NCBI GenBank assembly: GCA_947071285.1 | Contig: CAMTFK010000060.1 | Coordinates: 1-21,864 of the forward strand | DNA: 21,864 nucleotides | From: an uncultured Bacteroides sp. | GTDB lineage: Bacteria; Bacteroidota; Bacteroidia; Bacteroidales; Bacteroidaceae | Direction of reading: 5' to 3' | In this document: one piece after another, positions 1-7,462 of the stretch | Layout: every line of letters begins with the position of its first letter | Numbering within the stretch: the first letter of the stretch is position 1 | Notes under the pieces: generated by a model | The model's input: the letters and a program-made list of their open reading frames with translations, nothing else | Databases searched by the model: none | What the model was told of the DNA's origin: nothing | Translations under genes and position numbers: made by a program

Positions 1-22
1 TTAAAACTGCTAACTTTTTCAT
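1..22 (-). CDS. possible 5' end of a gene cut by the window start
   Basis: On the minus strand an ATG at 22-20 opens a frame reading MKKLAVL before the window ends. A Met-Lys-Lys start followed by small hydrophobic residues looks like the beginning of a signal peptide. It lies 33 bp after the rsmI stop on the same strand, so it could be the next gene of that transcript. Seven codons cannot prove a gene. Confidence 0.3.
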
Positions 23-55
23 ACGCTTTTGTTTTACGTTGGTTAATGAAGTTAT

Positions 56-730
56 CTAATCGTCTATTCCTTCTACTACTATTACTATTTCTCCACGTGG
101 CTCATTGGCGGTGAAATGCTCTATCAATTCCGTGAGACTGCCACGCACCGTCTCTTCGTGCATTTTTGAGATTTCCCTCGATACGGAGGCCTGACGTTCG
201 GTACCGAAATGTTCGGCAAACTGCGTCAATGCTTTCACCAAGCGGTGGGGAGACTCATAAAACACCATTGTCCGGCGTTCTTCTGCCAAAATTTTCAGAC
301 GCGTCATGCGGCCCTTCTTTTGGGGAAGAAAACCTTCGAAACAGAATTTCTCATTCGGCAAGCCCGAAGCAACCAAAGCCGGAACGAAAGCCGTAGCCCC
401 CGGTAAGCATTGCACCTCGATGCCATTACGAACACATTCACGCACTACCAGAAAGCCCGGATCGGAGATTCCCGGTGTACCTGCATCCGAAATTAATGCC
501 ACAGTTTCACCTGCCTTTATTCTATTAACAACACTTTCCACCGTTTTATGTTCATTAAATTTATGGTGGGATTGCATTGCATTCTTTATTTCAAAGTGTT
601 TCAGCAGTATTCCGGAAGTACGGGTATCCTCGGCAAGAATCAGATCCGCCTCTTTCAGGATGCGGATAGCACGGAATGTCATATCTTCCAAATTTCCTAC
701 CGGAGTAGGCACTACATAAAGTTTTCCCAT
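56..730 (-). CDS. rsmI: 16S rRNA 2'-O-ribose methyltransferase RsmI
   Basis: The family methylates the 2'-OH of C1402 in 16S rRNA using S-adenosylmethionine, next to the base methylation by RsmH, and tunes decoding in the ribosomal P site. The 224-residue product has the SAM-dependent tetrapyrrole/RsmI methylase signatures: N-terminal LYVVPTPVGNLEDMTFRA, LILAEDTRTSGILLKH around residues 30-45, the glycine-rich ALISDAGTPGISDPG near 78-92, and LPGATAFVPALVASGLP near 108-124. The C-terminal half has the usual FYESPHR motif. Length is slightly short for the family, since the C-terminal extension of some homologues is absent. The stop is TAG. It lies 14 bp after the coiled-coil gene at 745-1284 on the same strand, so the two are probably co-transcribed from the divergent region facing tdk. 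Confidence 0.95.
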   Translation of the reverse strand: MGKLYVVPTPVGNLEDMTFRAIRILKEADLILAEDTRTSGILLKHFEIKNAMQSHHKFNEHKTVESVVNRIKAGETVALISDAGTPGISDPGFLVVRECVRNGIEVQCLPGATAFVPALVASGLPNEKFCFEGFLPQKKGRMTRLKILAEERRTMVFYESPHRLVKALTQFAEHFGTERQASVSREISKMHEETVRGSLTELIEHFTANEPRGEIVIVVEGIDD

Positions 731-744
731 ATCCGTTATATACC

Positions 745-1284
745 TTAGCTAAAATATTTCTTGAGAAGTTCTACAAAATCGACAACCGCCTCATTTTCTT
801 CATCAGGATTAACCAGAGAAGAGAAAAGTTCCAGTGCCTTGTCCAGAGAAGGGGCATCACCCAACTGGCGTATGACCTCATTCATACGGGCAGTGTTACC
901 ACCGAAAATCTCACGCGCAAAGCGGAAAGAATCGTTCAGGCTGATAGCATGCCGCAAGTCAGTAGCCGGCTTTATCCGCTCTGCCAGGATTGGCGATGCA
1001 GGAGAGGAAATTGGAGCCGCCTCCGGTTCATGCTTGGGAGATACAGGCTCAGTAACCTCCGGAACTTTGACCTCAACAATCTGAGGCTCTTCCACCTTGC
1101 TTCCAGTCCCCTCCAATACCCTCTGCAATTCATCCAGACGCGCACGCATCTGCTGAATACTCCGTTTCGCCACAATCCGTAATTTAGAATCAGGCTCGGC
1201 TGTTATAGTTTGCATTAGATATTTCAGTTCCTGAATGTCCAGTTCTATGTCATCCAATAATGTTTGCATTTCCTTTCTCATCAC
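745..1284 (-). CDS. conserved hypothetical coiled-coil/helical protein
   Basis: The 179-residue protein is soluble, with no signal peptide or membrane segment. Residues 1-60 are charged and heptad-like (LLDDIELDIQELKYLMQ and RSIQQMRARLDELQRVL) and probably form a coiled coil. Residues 65-108 are a Pro/Glu/Ser-rich linker. The rest is a helical domain (SLNDSFRFAREIFGGN to the C-terminal VVDFVELLKKYF). I recognise it only as a type of protein common in Bacteroidales beside tdk and rsmI; no function is known to me. Two consecutive ATG codons (1284 and 1281) are possible starts. It is divergent from tdk with a 97-bp shared promoter region and is followed 14 bp later by rsmI. Confidence 0.8.
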   Translation of the reverse strand: MMRKEMQTLLDDIELDIQELKYLMQTITAEPDSKLRIVAKRSIQQMRARLDELQRVLEGTGSKVEEPQIVEVKVPEVTEPVSPKHEPEAAPISSPASPILAERIKPATDLRHAISLNDSFRFAREIFGGNTARMNEVIRQLGDAPSLDKALELFSSLVNPDEENEAVVDFVELLKKYFS

Positions 1285-1349
1285 AAAGTGTTAATGCCGC
1301 AAATGTAGAAATAAATAATGAAATAATATCGGAAAGCCATTAAAAGTGT

Positions 1350-1357
1350 TATTTTTG
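1350..1357 (+). promoter_or_regulatory. probable -7 element of the tdk promoter
   Basis: TATTTTTG matches the Bacteroides -7 consensus TAnnTTTG and lies 24 bp before the tdk ATG. No clear TTTG -33 element is seen 19-21 bp upstream, so the match rests on the -7 box and its position. Confidence 0.5.
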
Positions 1358-1381
1358 CGGCTAAAATAAACTTTTAAAACA

Positions 1382-1987
1382 ATGGTATTATTCTCGGAAG
1401 ACCACATACAGGAAACCAATCGTAGAGGAAGAATTGAAGTTATTTGCGGTTCCATGTTCTCTGGCAAGACAGAAGAGCTGATTCGCCGCCTGAAACGTGC
1501 TAAGTTTGCCAAACAACGTGTAGAGATATTCAAGCCAGCCATCGATACTCGCTATTCGGAAGAAGAGGTGGTGTCACACGATAGCCACTCCATAGCATCT
1601 ACCCCGATAGATTCTTCAGCAAGCATCCTGCTGTTCACTTCGGAAATAGATGTGGTAGGAATCGATGAAGCACAATTCTTCGACAGCGGTTTGATCGATG
1701 TCTGCAATCAGCTTGCCAACAATGGCGTACGCGTTATTGTTGCCGGTCTGGATATGGACTTCCGCGGACTTCCATTCGGCCCGATGCCCGGCCTGTGTGC
1801 CATTGCCGACGAAGTTTCCAAAGTTCATGCCATCTGTGTGAAGTGCGGGCAACTAGCATCCTTCTCTCACCGTACCGTTAAGAACGACAAGCAGGTACTT
1901 CTGGGAGAAACTGCCGAATACGAACCCCTCTGCCGTGAATGTTATCTGCGGGCGGTGAAAGAAGACCAGAAAGCGGCTGGCAGTTGA
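1382..1987 (+). CDS. tdk: thymidine kinase, type II
   Basis: This cytosolic salvage enzyme phosphorylates thymidine with ATP to give dTMP. The 201-residue product has every key feature of the zinc-containing type II family: P-loop GSMFSGKT at residues 23-30, the DEAQFF motif at 95-100 with Glu96 as expected catalytic base, the GLDMDFRGLPFGP segment near 122-133, and a zinc site from C152-x2-C155 and C184-x2-C187. The substrate-binding lasso follows the first Cys pair. The start at 1382 follows an A-rich leader with no strong Shine-Dalgarno, usual for Bacteroides. The stop is TGA. The membrane-protein gene at 2013 follows after 25 bp and is probably co-transcribed. Confidence 0.97.
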   Translation: MVLFSEDHIQETNRRGRIEVICGSMFSGKTEELIRRLKRAKFAKQRVEIFKPAIDTRYSEEEVVSHDSHSIASTPIDSSASILLFTSEIDVVGIDEAQFFDSGLIDVCNQLANNGVRVIVAGLDMDFRGLPFGPMPGLCAIADEVSKVHAICVKCGQLASFSHRTVKNDKQVLLGETAEYEPLCRECYLRAVKEDQKAAGS

Positions 1988-2012
1988 CAACAAATTAAAA
2001 AGCATAAGCCTT

Positions 2013-3143
2013 ATGGAACGTAAGAAGATTACATTCGACAGTTTTATCCGTGCCGTCATTCTCGGTGCCATTATCATCGGTATATTGATGCTTCTGAAGC
2101 GGTTGAGTGGAGTATTGCTTCCGTTCTTCCTGGCATGGCTGATTGCTTACCTGATATATCCGTTAGTATCCTTTTTCCAATATAAGTTGCGGCTAAAGAA
2201 CAGAATCGTTTCTATCTTCTGTGCTTTAGTCACTCTTACCATTATAGGAGGGGCTGCGTTCTATCTGCTTGTGCCGCCCATGATTCAGGAATTCTTGCGG
2301 GTGAAGGACTTACTAATAGAATATTTCAGCACTACCCATACTGCAAGCAACGTACCCACTACCCTCTCCGAGTTTATCCGGCAGAATGTCGACATGCACA
2401 TATTAGAGCAGATGTTTAGTCAAGAAAACATATTGGATGCCCTTAAAGTGACCGTGCCCAAGTTGTGGGCATTAGTCTCGGAATCCATAAACCTTTTATT
2501 CGGGTTCTTCACTGTCTTCCTTATACTATTATATATAGTGTTTATTTTGCTCGATTACGAAAGCATATCCCAAGGCTGGACACATCTCATGCCCAAGAAA
2601 TACCGGCATACAGTGACCGGCATACTGAACGACGTAAAGGACGGCATGAACAGATATTTCCGCGGACAGGCATTAGTAGCCTTGTGCGTAGGTATCTTAT
2701 TCAGTATCGGATTTCTGATTATTGACTTCCCTCTGGCTATTGGCTTGGGGCTGTTCATTGGTGCGCTGAATATGGTGCCTTACCTGCAAATCATCGGTTT
2801 TGTCCCTACCATCATGCTCGCCATTCTGAAAGCTGCGGATACCGGCGATAATTTCTGGATTATCATAGCTTCGGCAACGGCTGTATTCATAGTAGTACAG
2901 ATCATACAAGACGGTTACCTCGTGCCTCGCATCATGGGAAAGATAACCGGATTGAATCCTGCCATTATTTTGCTCTCCCTCTCTGTCTGGGGCTCATTAA
3001 TGGGTATGCTGGGGATGATCATAGCCTTGCCGCTTACCACGCTGATGCTCTCCTATTATCAACGATACATCATTAATCAAGAAAATATTTATCGAACGGA
3101 ATCTACTGAGGATCAGCCGATAGAGGGTACTAAAGAAAAATAA
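2013..3143 (+). CDS. AI-2E/PerM family membrane transporter
   Basis: The 376-residue protein belongs to the PerM/TqsA (AI-2 exporter) superfamily: long hydrophobic helices separated by a soluble middle section. Visible segments include an N-terminal pair (about residues 12-50), a third near 62-85, a central amphipathic region (about 90-150), and then several helices from about 155 to 345. The family hallmarks GLFIGALNMVPYLQIIGFVP (about 247-266) and LVPRIMGKITGLNPAIILLS (about 303-322) are clear. Family members export autoinducer-2 or other small solutes, or act as Na+/H+ antiporters; the substrate here cannot be told from sequence. The C-terminus is charged and cytosolic. It follows tdk by 25 bp, and the tRNA-Lys gene begins 80 bp after its TAA stop. 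Confidence 0.9.
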   Translation: MERKKITFDSFIRAVILGAIIIGILMLLKRLSGVLLPFFLAWLIAYLIYPLVSFFQYKLRLKNRIVSIFCALVTLTIIGGAAFYLLVPPMIQEFLRVKDLLIEYFSTTHTASNVPTTLSEFIRQNVDMHILEQMFSQENILDALKVTVPKLWALVSESINLLFGFFTVFLILLYIVFILLDYESISQGWTHLMPKKYRHTVTGILNDVKDGMNRYFRGQALVALCVGILFSIGFLIIDFPLAIGLGLFIGALNMVPYLQIIGFVPTIMLAILKAADTGDNFWIIIASATAVFIVVQIIQDGYLVPRIMGKITGLNPAIILLSLSVWGSLMGMLGMIIALPLTTLMLSYYQRYIINQENIYRTESTEDQPIEGTKEK

Positions 3144-3167
3144 TGCAAACTTTTTTCCTCATATTCC

Positions 3168-3197
3168 TTGCAGATTAAATAAAAGTACCTATCTTTG
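3168..3197 (+). promoter_or_regulatory. promoter of tRNA-Lys
   Basis: TTGC at 3168-3171 (near -33 TTTG) and TATCTTTG at 3190-3197 (exact -7 TAnnTTTG) are separated by 18 bp and sit just before the tRNA gene, a good Bacteroides housekeeping promoter. The stretch CTATCTTTGC also resembles the CTnDOT attachment core GTAnnTTTGC. Confidence 0.6.
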
Positions 3198-3223
3198 CAC
3201 CCGCTTAACAGCAATAAAGGATT

Positions 3224-3296
3224 GATTCGCTAGCTCAGCAGGTAGAGCACAACACTTTTAATGTTGGGGTCCTGGGTTCGAGCCCCAGGCGGATCA
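3224..3296 (+). tRNA. tRNA-Lys(TTT)
   Basis: The 73-nt sequence folds into a full cloverleaf. The acceptor stem is GATTCGC/GCGGATC (one T-G wobble) with discriminator A. The D arm is GCTC/GAGC. The anticodon stem CAACA/TGTTG holds loop CTTTTAA with anticodon TTT at 3257-3259, and the T arm is CTGGG-TTCGAGC-CCCAG. CCA is not encoded. The recombinase gene starts 245 bp downstream, and the 3' end of a tRNA gene is a favoured integration target, so this gene is the likely attachment site of the element at 3300-10608. Confidence 0.97.
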
Positions 3297-3320
3297 CTGA
3301 AACAAGATGAAAAATAAAGT

Positions 3321-3360
3321 AAATCCCTGATAGTCAACCACTATTGGGGATTTCTTTTTT
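3321..3360 (+). terminator. Rho-independent terminator after tRNA-Lys
   Basis: AAATCCCTGATAG (3321-3333) pairs with CTATTGGGGATTT (3341-3353), a 13-bp stem with two G-T wobbles and a 7-nt loop, followed by TTTCTTTTTT. It would end the tRNA transcript. It may be part of the original chromosome or the first element sequence. Confidence 0.85.
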
Positions 3361-3365
3361 CCCTC

Positions 3366-3445
3366 AGTCCACCATTTTAGGCAGATTACAGCAAGAAATA
3401 CAGGTGAAATAGGTGGACTTTGTTTTGGTCCGATTTTAGTCCACC
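3366..3445. repeat. three copies of AGTCCACC, likely integrase arm-type or accessory sites
   Basis: AGTCCACC occurs at 3366-3373 and 3438-3445 as direct copies and at 3412-3419 inverted (GGTGGACT, followed by TTG). All three lie between the tRNA terminator and the recombinase start, where lambda-type integrases have short arm-binding repeats. The intervening sequence is AT-rich and has no gene. That these are arm sites is inference from position and repetition. Confidence 0.5.
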
Positions 3446-3541
3446 GAGTTGAACTTTACTCTTTGATTCACTGCGTTTTGCGTAACAGGATTTCAGGCTT
3501 GAAATAGTATTTTTGAACCATTAAAATTTAAACTTAAAAGT

Positions 3542-4756
3542 ATGGACAGAAACTATTTTTCAATCCTCTTTTTCATCAAGAAGAGTAAGTTATTAAAGAA
3601 TGGCGAGGCACCGATTTGCCTACGCATCACAATCAACGGTCAACGTGCGGAAGTTCAAATCAAACGCAGTGTCGAGGTTTCCCTGTGGAATAGTAATAAG
3701 GAATGTGCGATTGGGAAGGAACGAAAACATCAGGAACTCAACCACTATCTTGAAACGGTCCGAACAAAAGTACTACGTATCCACAGAGAATTGGAGCAAG
3801 ACGGCAAACCCATTACCGCCGAAATCCTGAAACGCCATTTCTATGGTGAAGGTGAATCTCCAAAAATGTTGCTGGAAGTTTTCAGGGAACACAATAAGAA
3901 GTATCGGGAGCTTTTGGATAAGGATGTGGTATTGGGTACAGTTTTGCGGTATGAGAGAACTGTTCGTTATCTTGAAGAATTCATGAAAGAGAAATACCAC
4001 TTCTCTGATATACCATTGAAGAATATTAACCAGGAGTTTGTGAAAGAGTTTGAGCATTTTATAAAGACGGAGAAAGATTGCGCCCAGAATGCTACAGTCA
4101 AGTATCTGAAGAATCTAAAGAAGATAATCCGGAATGCTCTCGTGAACAAGTGGATGGATGATGACCCGTTTGTTGAAATCCGTTTCCACCAGACTGCCAG
4201 TAACCGTGAGTTTTTGACGGAAGAAGAATTAAATAAACTGATTGAAAAAGAATTCACAATTCCAAGAATGGAAGTAGTCCGTGATATTTTCGTCTTTTGT
4301 AGCCTGACCGGACTCGCTTTCACGGATGTGCAACATCTGAAACCGGAGCATATCTTCCGCGACATGGACGGTAGTTATTGGATTCGCAAAACAAGGGAAA
4401 AGACAGATAATATGTGCAATATACCTTTACTCGATCTTCCGGTGAAGCTAATTCAGAAATATCAAAACCATCCTGAATGTGTTCGCAAAGGAGTCGTAAT
4501 ACCTGTCCCCTGCAATCAACGGTGTAACAGTTATCTCAAGGAAATAGCCGATGTATGCGGAATTCAGAAGACGCTGAGTACACACATTGCGCGTCATACA
4601 TTTGCTTGTTTGGCCATTGCAAACAAAGTATCTATGGAGTCGATCGCCAAAATGTTGGGACATACTGATATTAGGACCACAAAAATTTATGCCCGTATAT
4701 TGGACCGGACGGTTTCTGATGAAATGCAGATACTCAGAGGCAAATTTGCGATATAG
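3542..4756 (+). CDS. tyrosine recombinase (integrase)
   Basis: This 404-residue enzyme would integrate and excise the element by DNA cleavage through a phosphotyrosine link. Residues 1-100 form the Bacteroides-type N-terminal arm-binding domain (ICLRITINGQRAE, then VSLWNS), 105-215 a SAM-like core-binding domain, and about 220-400 the catalytic domain. Catalytic residues seen: a Lys near 287 (TREKTDN), H348-x2-R351 (HIAR), G373-H374 (LGHT) and Tyr383 (KIYAR). The usual first Arg of the TGLR box is replaced: the sequence reads TGLAFTDV with Ala259. IntDOT of CTnDOT also lacks this Arg, so activity is not excluded. The gene is preceded by the AGTCCACC repeats, uses a TAG stop, and converges with the minus-strand HTH operon on a shared terminator. 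Confidence 0.95.
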   Translation: MDRNYFSILFFIKKSKLLKNGEAPICLRITINGQRAEVQIKRSVEVSLWNSNKECAIGKERKHQELNHYLETVRTKVLRIHRELEQDGKPITAEILKRHFYGEGESPKMLLEVFREHNKKYRELLDKDVVLGTVLRYERTVRYLEEFMKEKYHFSDIPLKNINQEFVKEFEHFIKTEKDCAQNATVKYLKNLKKIIRNALVNKWMDDDPFVEIRFHQTASNREFLTEEELNKLIEKEFTIPRMEVVRDIFVFCSLTGLAFTDVQHLKPEHIFRDMDGSYWIRKTREKTDNMCNIPLLDLPVKLIQKYQNHPECVRKGVVIPVPCNQRCNSYLKEIADVCGIQKTLSTHIARHTFACLAIANKVSMESIAKMLGHTDIRTTKIYARILDRTVSDEMQILRGKFAI

Positions 4757-4764
4757 ACAGCATT

Positions 4765-4802
4765 AAAAAAGGATTTTATCACAATTGATAAAATCCTTTT
4801 TT
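4765..4802. terminator. bidirectional Rho-independent terminator
   Basis: AAAAAAGGATTTTATCA (4765-4781) and its perfect complement (4786-4802) form a 17-bp stem with a CAAT loop and have A and T tracts on both ends. It lies between the convergent integrase and HTH genes and would end both transcripts. Confidence 0.9.
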
Positions 4803-4811
4803 AATAATAGA

Positions 4812-5105
4812 CTACTTGTACGACGGATAATAATTATCCTCAAGCAGTTTCAATACATCACTTTCTTTATATAAAACTTTTCCGCCTACCATATAATAGG
4901 AAAGAATCCCATTAGTGCGATAATCCTGTAAAGTCCTGCGGCTTATCTTTAAGACCTCAGCCAACTGCTTGTCGGTCATGAACCGTTCGCCATTCAAAAA
5001 AGGTCTGCAATTTCCGGCCATACTTTCTATATTGGTTAGCAGGGATTCCATTGTTTGAAAGAAAGCAATTACCTGCGGAGTTCTTTCTGTAATAACATCT
5101 TCCAT
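4812..5105 (-). CDS. helix-turn-helix protein, excisionase-like
   Basis: The 97-residue protein has a MerR/excisionase-type HTH_17 domain in its C-terminal half (MTDKQLAEVLKISRRTLQDYR, then NGILSYYMVGGKVLYKESDVLKLLE), preceded by a helical N-terminal segment of about 40 residues. Proteins of this size and form are the Xis2c/Xis2d type of Bacteroides elements, which bend DNA at the att sites and direct excision. It is the last gene of the minus-strand operon, 19 bp after the broken HTH gene at 5125-5424, and ends at the bidirectional terminator next to the integrase. The stop is TAG. It contains no Trp codon, so it gives no information on the TGA question. A transcriptional rather than architectural role is possible. 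Confidence 0.85.
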   Translation of the reverse strand: MEDVITERTPQVIAFFQTMESLLTNIESMAGNCRPFLNGERFMTDKQLAEVLKISRRTLQDYRTNGILSYYMVGGKVLYKESDVLKLLEDNYYPSYK

Positions 5106-5124
5106 TTTTAATTCTATTGATAAG

Positions 5125-5424
5125 TTACTTTTTTAATTTCTTCAAGCGGTTGTTCTGAACATAAAGCAATAAACGCTCAACATCTTCCGTTTTGTAATAT
5201 ATCTTGTGATTGATTTGTGAATAGGGCAATTTTCCGGTATCGCGAAACATTTGCAAGGTGCGCAAAGAGATATTTAGCCGCAAGCACACATCCTGATTAT
5301 CGAGTCATGATTCTATACCTTTCATATTGCTTTTTCCACAAACTGCATTCGCCTTATTTACAAACGCATCAAACCGATCCATCATTTTCTTAAACAGTCG
5401 GGCTTCCATGTAAATTATTTCCAT
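5125..5424 (-). pseudogene. helix-turn-helix protein (Xis-like) with in-frame TGA at a Trp position
   Basis: Read from the ATG at 5424, the frame codes for 99 residues beginning MEIIYMEARLFKKMMDRFD and ending VQNNRLKKLKK before TAA. GGAG lies about 10 bases before the start. Codon 40, TGA at 5305-5307, interrupts it. The next residues, LDNQDVCLRLNISLRTLQ, form the HTH_17 domain, and in the Bacteroides homologues I know the residue before LDNQDVC is Trp, so the ancestral codon was surely TGG. No other defect is seen; the rest of the domain (RDTGKLPYS, YYKTEDVERLL) is intact. Either this is a nonsense-mutated excisionase gene or the TGA is read as Trp. Gaps are 23 bp to the gene before and 19 bp to the gene after. 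A restart at the ATG codons inside the N-terminus would not bypass the stop. Confidence 0.8.
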
Positions 5425-5447
5425 GTGTCTTATTCTCCTTTCTTCTC

Positions 5448-6557
5448 TTATAATCGTAATCCTTTTGGAGTTTTTATGGTCTTTTCGACGACGATCTTAT
5501 CACCTTGATTTTCTTGTCGAATATCCGAAAAATGTACCTTCAGCAGATTTACGGCCAATAGCTTCGCCTGTTCCTGTAGCTCGTCCGTCGAATCATAGAC
5601 TTTCTTCCCTGCAAGTTTTTCTTCTATATCTTCAAAGTTCTCACTAAAACTAAATTCATTAGGATATTCATGAAACATTCCACCTTGCGGATAACCTTTA
5701 TCCTTTATATATAATAAGACTGCCAGATCATAATTATCAGCACTACTTGACAGGTTTAATCCTGTGTCGTAGCCGGTTAGTTCATGGTAATTCTTTCATG
5801 TAGGAGCTAGATTATACGTTTCGGTATCGGTGATATTTCTCAAAGCTGATTTCTCTATGTAAGCATTTTGAGGAATCTCTTCGGGAGTAAAAGCCACGCC
5901 AAATTTATCCTCACAGAGATTTATCTTACCTTCCATTAGCGACGGCCAACTACGCAGTTCGTAGATTGTAAGCGTATCACCTTTAAAATCCGAGTTAAAG
6001 AAAGGCTCCTCAATGTTCCTTTGCAGATAATTGTTGGATTGGTGCTGCCCAAACAAATCCCTTCCAAAAAGCAATATGCCTTTCTCTGTCTCAATTCCCG
6101 TGTAATATTTGTTGCCTTGCCGAAGATCTTCCAGCATTTCGGTGATGTAAGGCGAGTTTATAATCTCTTGCCACGTGATAGGCGTGAGTATGCGAGTATG
6201 GTGTTCGTCCTTTGATAGCGGGTCTGTGTCATTCCATAGACAATAAACCACTTCCGAGATTCGCAGGTTTCGATGGGGCATGACTCCCTGCTCATCCATC
6301 GCTTTCTCCAACCGCTGCAAATAATCCTCATTTTTACCTTCGGACAGAGGTGGAACGAACATAAGATCGGGCACATTGTACTGAACTATTCATTCGGTAG
6401 GTATTTCTTTTCGATGCAATGCCTTCTCCACATCTTCAAACATGAAGTCCATCAGCCCCTCGTTACCTTTGCCTTTGGTACTGATATGCACAGGATTTCC
6501 GTCTTTGTCGGCTGTCACGTAGACACTTCCGCTGTTCTTGTTTTTTTCTTTTTCCAT
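5448..6557 (-). pseudogene. paralogue C of a three-gene tandem family, with two in-frame TGA codons
   Basis: A single frame runs from ATG at 6557 (MEKEKNKNSGSVYVTADKDG) to TAA at 5448, 370 codons. It is interrupted at codon 56 (TGA, 6390-6392, after HRKEIPTE) and codon 254 (TGA, 5796-5798, after YNLAPT). Both fit Trp: the first aligns with the TGA of the neighbour at 6570-7460 (FIPDH-stop against IPTE-stop). There is no frameshift, and the three other Trp codons are TGG. The product is soluble and acidic with no signal peptide. It shares SGS(V/L)Y-x-T-x-D near the N-terminus, a LLFGRD...NNYLQRN...FF...LTIYEL block in the middle, and a C-terminal KNYHELTGYDTG...NYDLAVLLYI block with its paralogues. 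I do not recognise the family or its function. It lies 12 bp after paralogue B. Confidence 0.75.
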
Positions 6558-6569
6558 CTTGGTACTTGA

Positions 6570-7460
6570 TTATAGTTTGATACTTTGTTCCTTTTTCTTA
6601 AATGGGCCAGTCTTTGCCACTGCCTGATATTCTGCCTTATCCGGTCGTGAGTTAAGTACAGATACCACTTGCTCCTGTTCTCCCGTCAGTGGTAATCGTT
6701 CCGATAGTCTATTCATCAGTCGGTTAAAGTTCCGTAAAGTGGGTGTCATTTCCTGACGAACGGTACAGATACCGTATTTCAATAAGTCAGGCGATGCCTT
6801 TTGATAATCCTTCAGACTGAAGCGGAAAACTGCATCCAACGGAGCCACTTCGTAGATGCGGAGTTCTTCAGGCTGAACTTTCTTTTTGAAAAAATTGGCT
6901 GTTCGCTCTTGCATGAACTTATTTAATGCTTTATCCCCCGCCTGATCTTTACTAAATATCCATACGGTCTTTCCGAATTCCACTGCTGTACAGGTGGGAA
7001 AAGCAGCCAGCCCGTTCCGAATGACATGACCGTCCATACCGAAGCGGTACGCCAACCGATTGTAATCTTCATTTTCAGTCAGAGCCGAATGCGCAGCGCT
7101 TACTGAGAGAGGCGCAATGCCTCTTTCACAGCAAAAAGCGGCATCACGCAAACGCACTATTCCCGAAGGATGTATTTTTTCCTGTTTCAGTACCGGACAC
7201 AATCGTTGCAAATAATCGGCATTATCTGTCACCCTAATCTCAGGTATTTTGCTTTTGTCACGAAAGTCGAAACGAAACATTCAGTGATCGGGAATAAATT
7301 CGCGATCTACCACATGAAACTGCACATTGTTTTCGATATAGCGTTCAAACCCAGTCTCACCCTGCCCTCTCAGACTTAAATAGACGGGCTTGTAAAAAGC
7401 ATCCAGCGTCATATACAGACTACCGCTTTCCGCATGATTCATTTTATTTTCATTCATCAT
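6570..7460 (-). pseudogene. paralogue B of the tandem family, with one in-frame TGA codon
   Basis: The frame runs from ATG at 7460 (or 7457) to TAA at 6570, 296 codons. It is interrupted only at codon 60, TGA at 7281-7283, in the context REFIPDH-stop-MFRFDFRD, the position matching the first TGA of paralogue C. A second Trp in this gene (KTVWIF) uses TGG. Shared features are SGSLYMTLD at residues 12-20, YLQRL after the TGA, VWIFSKDQAG...FMQERTANFF...LRIYEV in the middle, and RNFNRLMNRLSERL near the end. The C-terminus is shorter than in A and C. The gap to paralogue A is 2 bp, so translation is probably coupled. A start at the ATG right after the TGA (7280) would give a 236-residue protein without the conserved N-terminal SGSLY domain; that is the conservative alternative. 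Confidence 0.75.
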
Positions 7461-7462
7461 CC

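Noticed and set aside
1616..1852. Minus-strand frame within tdk
   Set aside because: It lies wholly opposite the clear thymidine kinase gene and has no protein-like features.
3224..3296. The tRNA gene as a suppressor for the TGA codons
   Set aside because: Its anticodon is TTT (Lys); no tRNA with anticodon TCA was found in the window.
5796..6374. A separate 192-residue gene starting with GTG at 6374
   Set aside because: It is the middle part of paralogue C: the same frame continues upstream and downstream across single TGA codons, and both outer parts match the paralogues.
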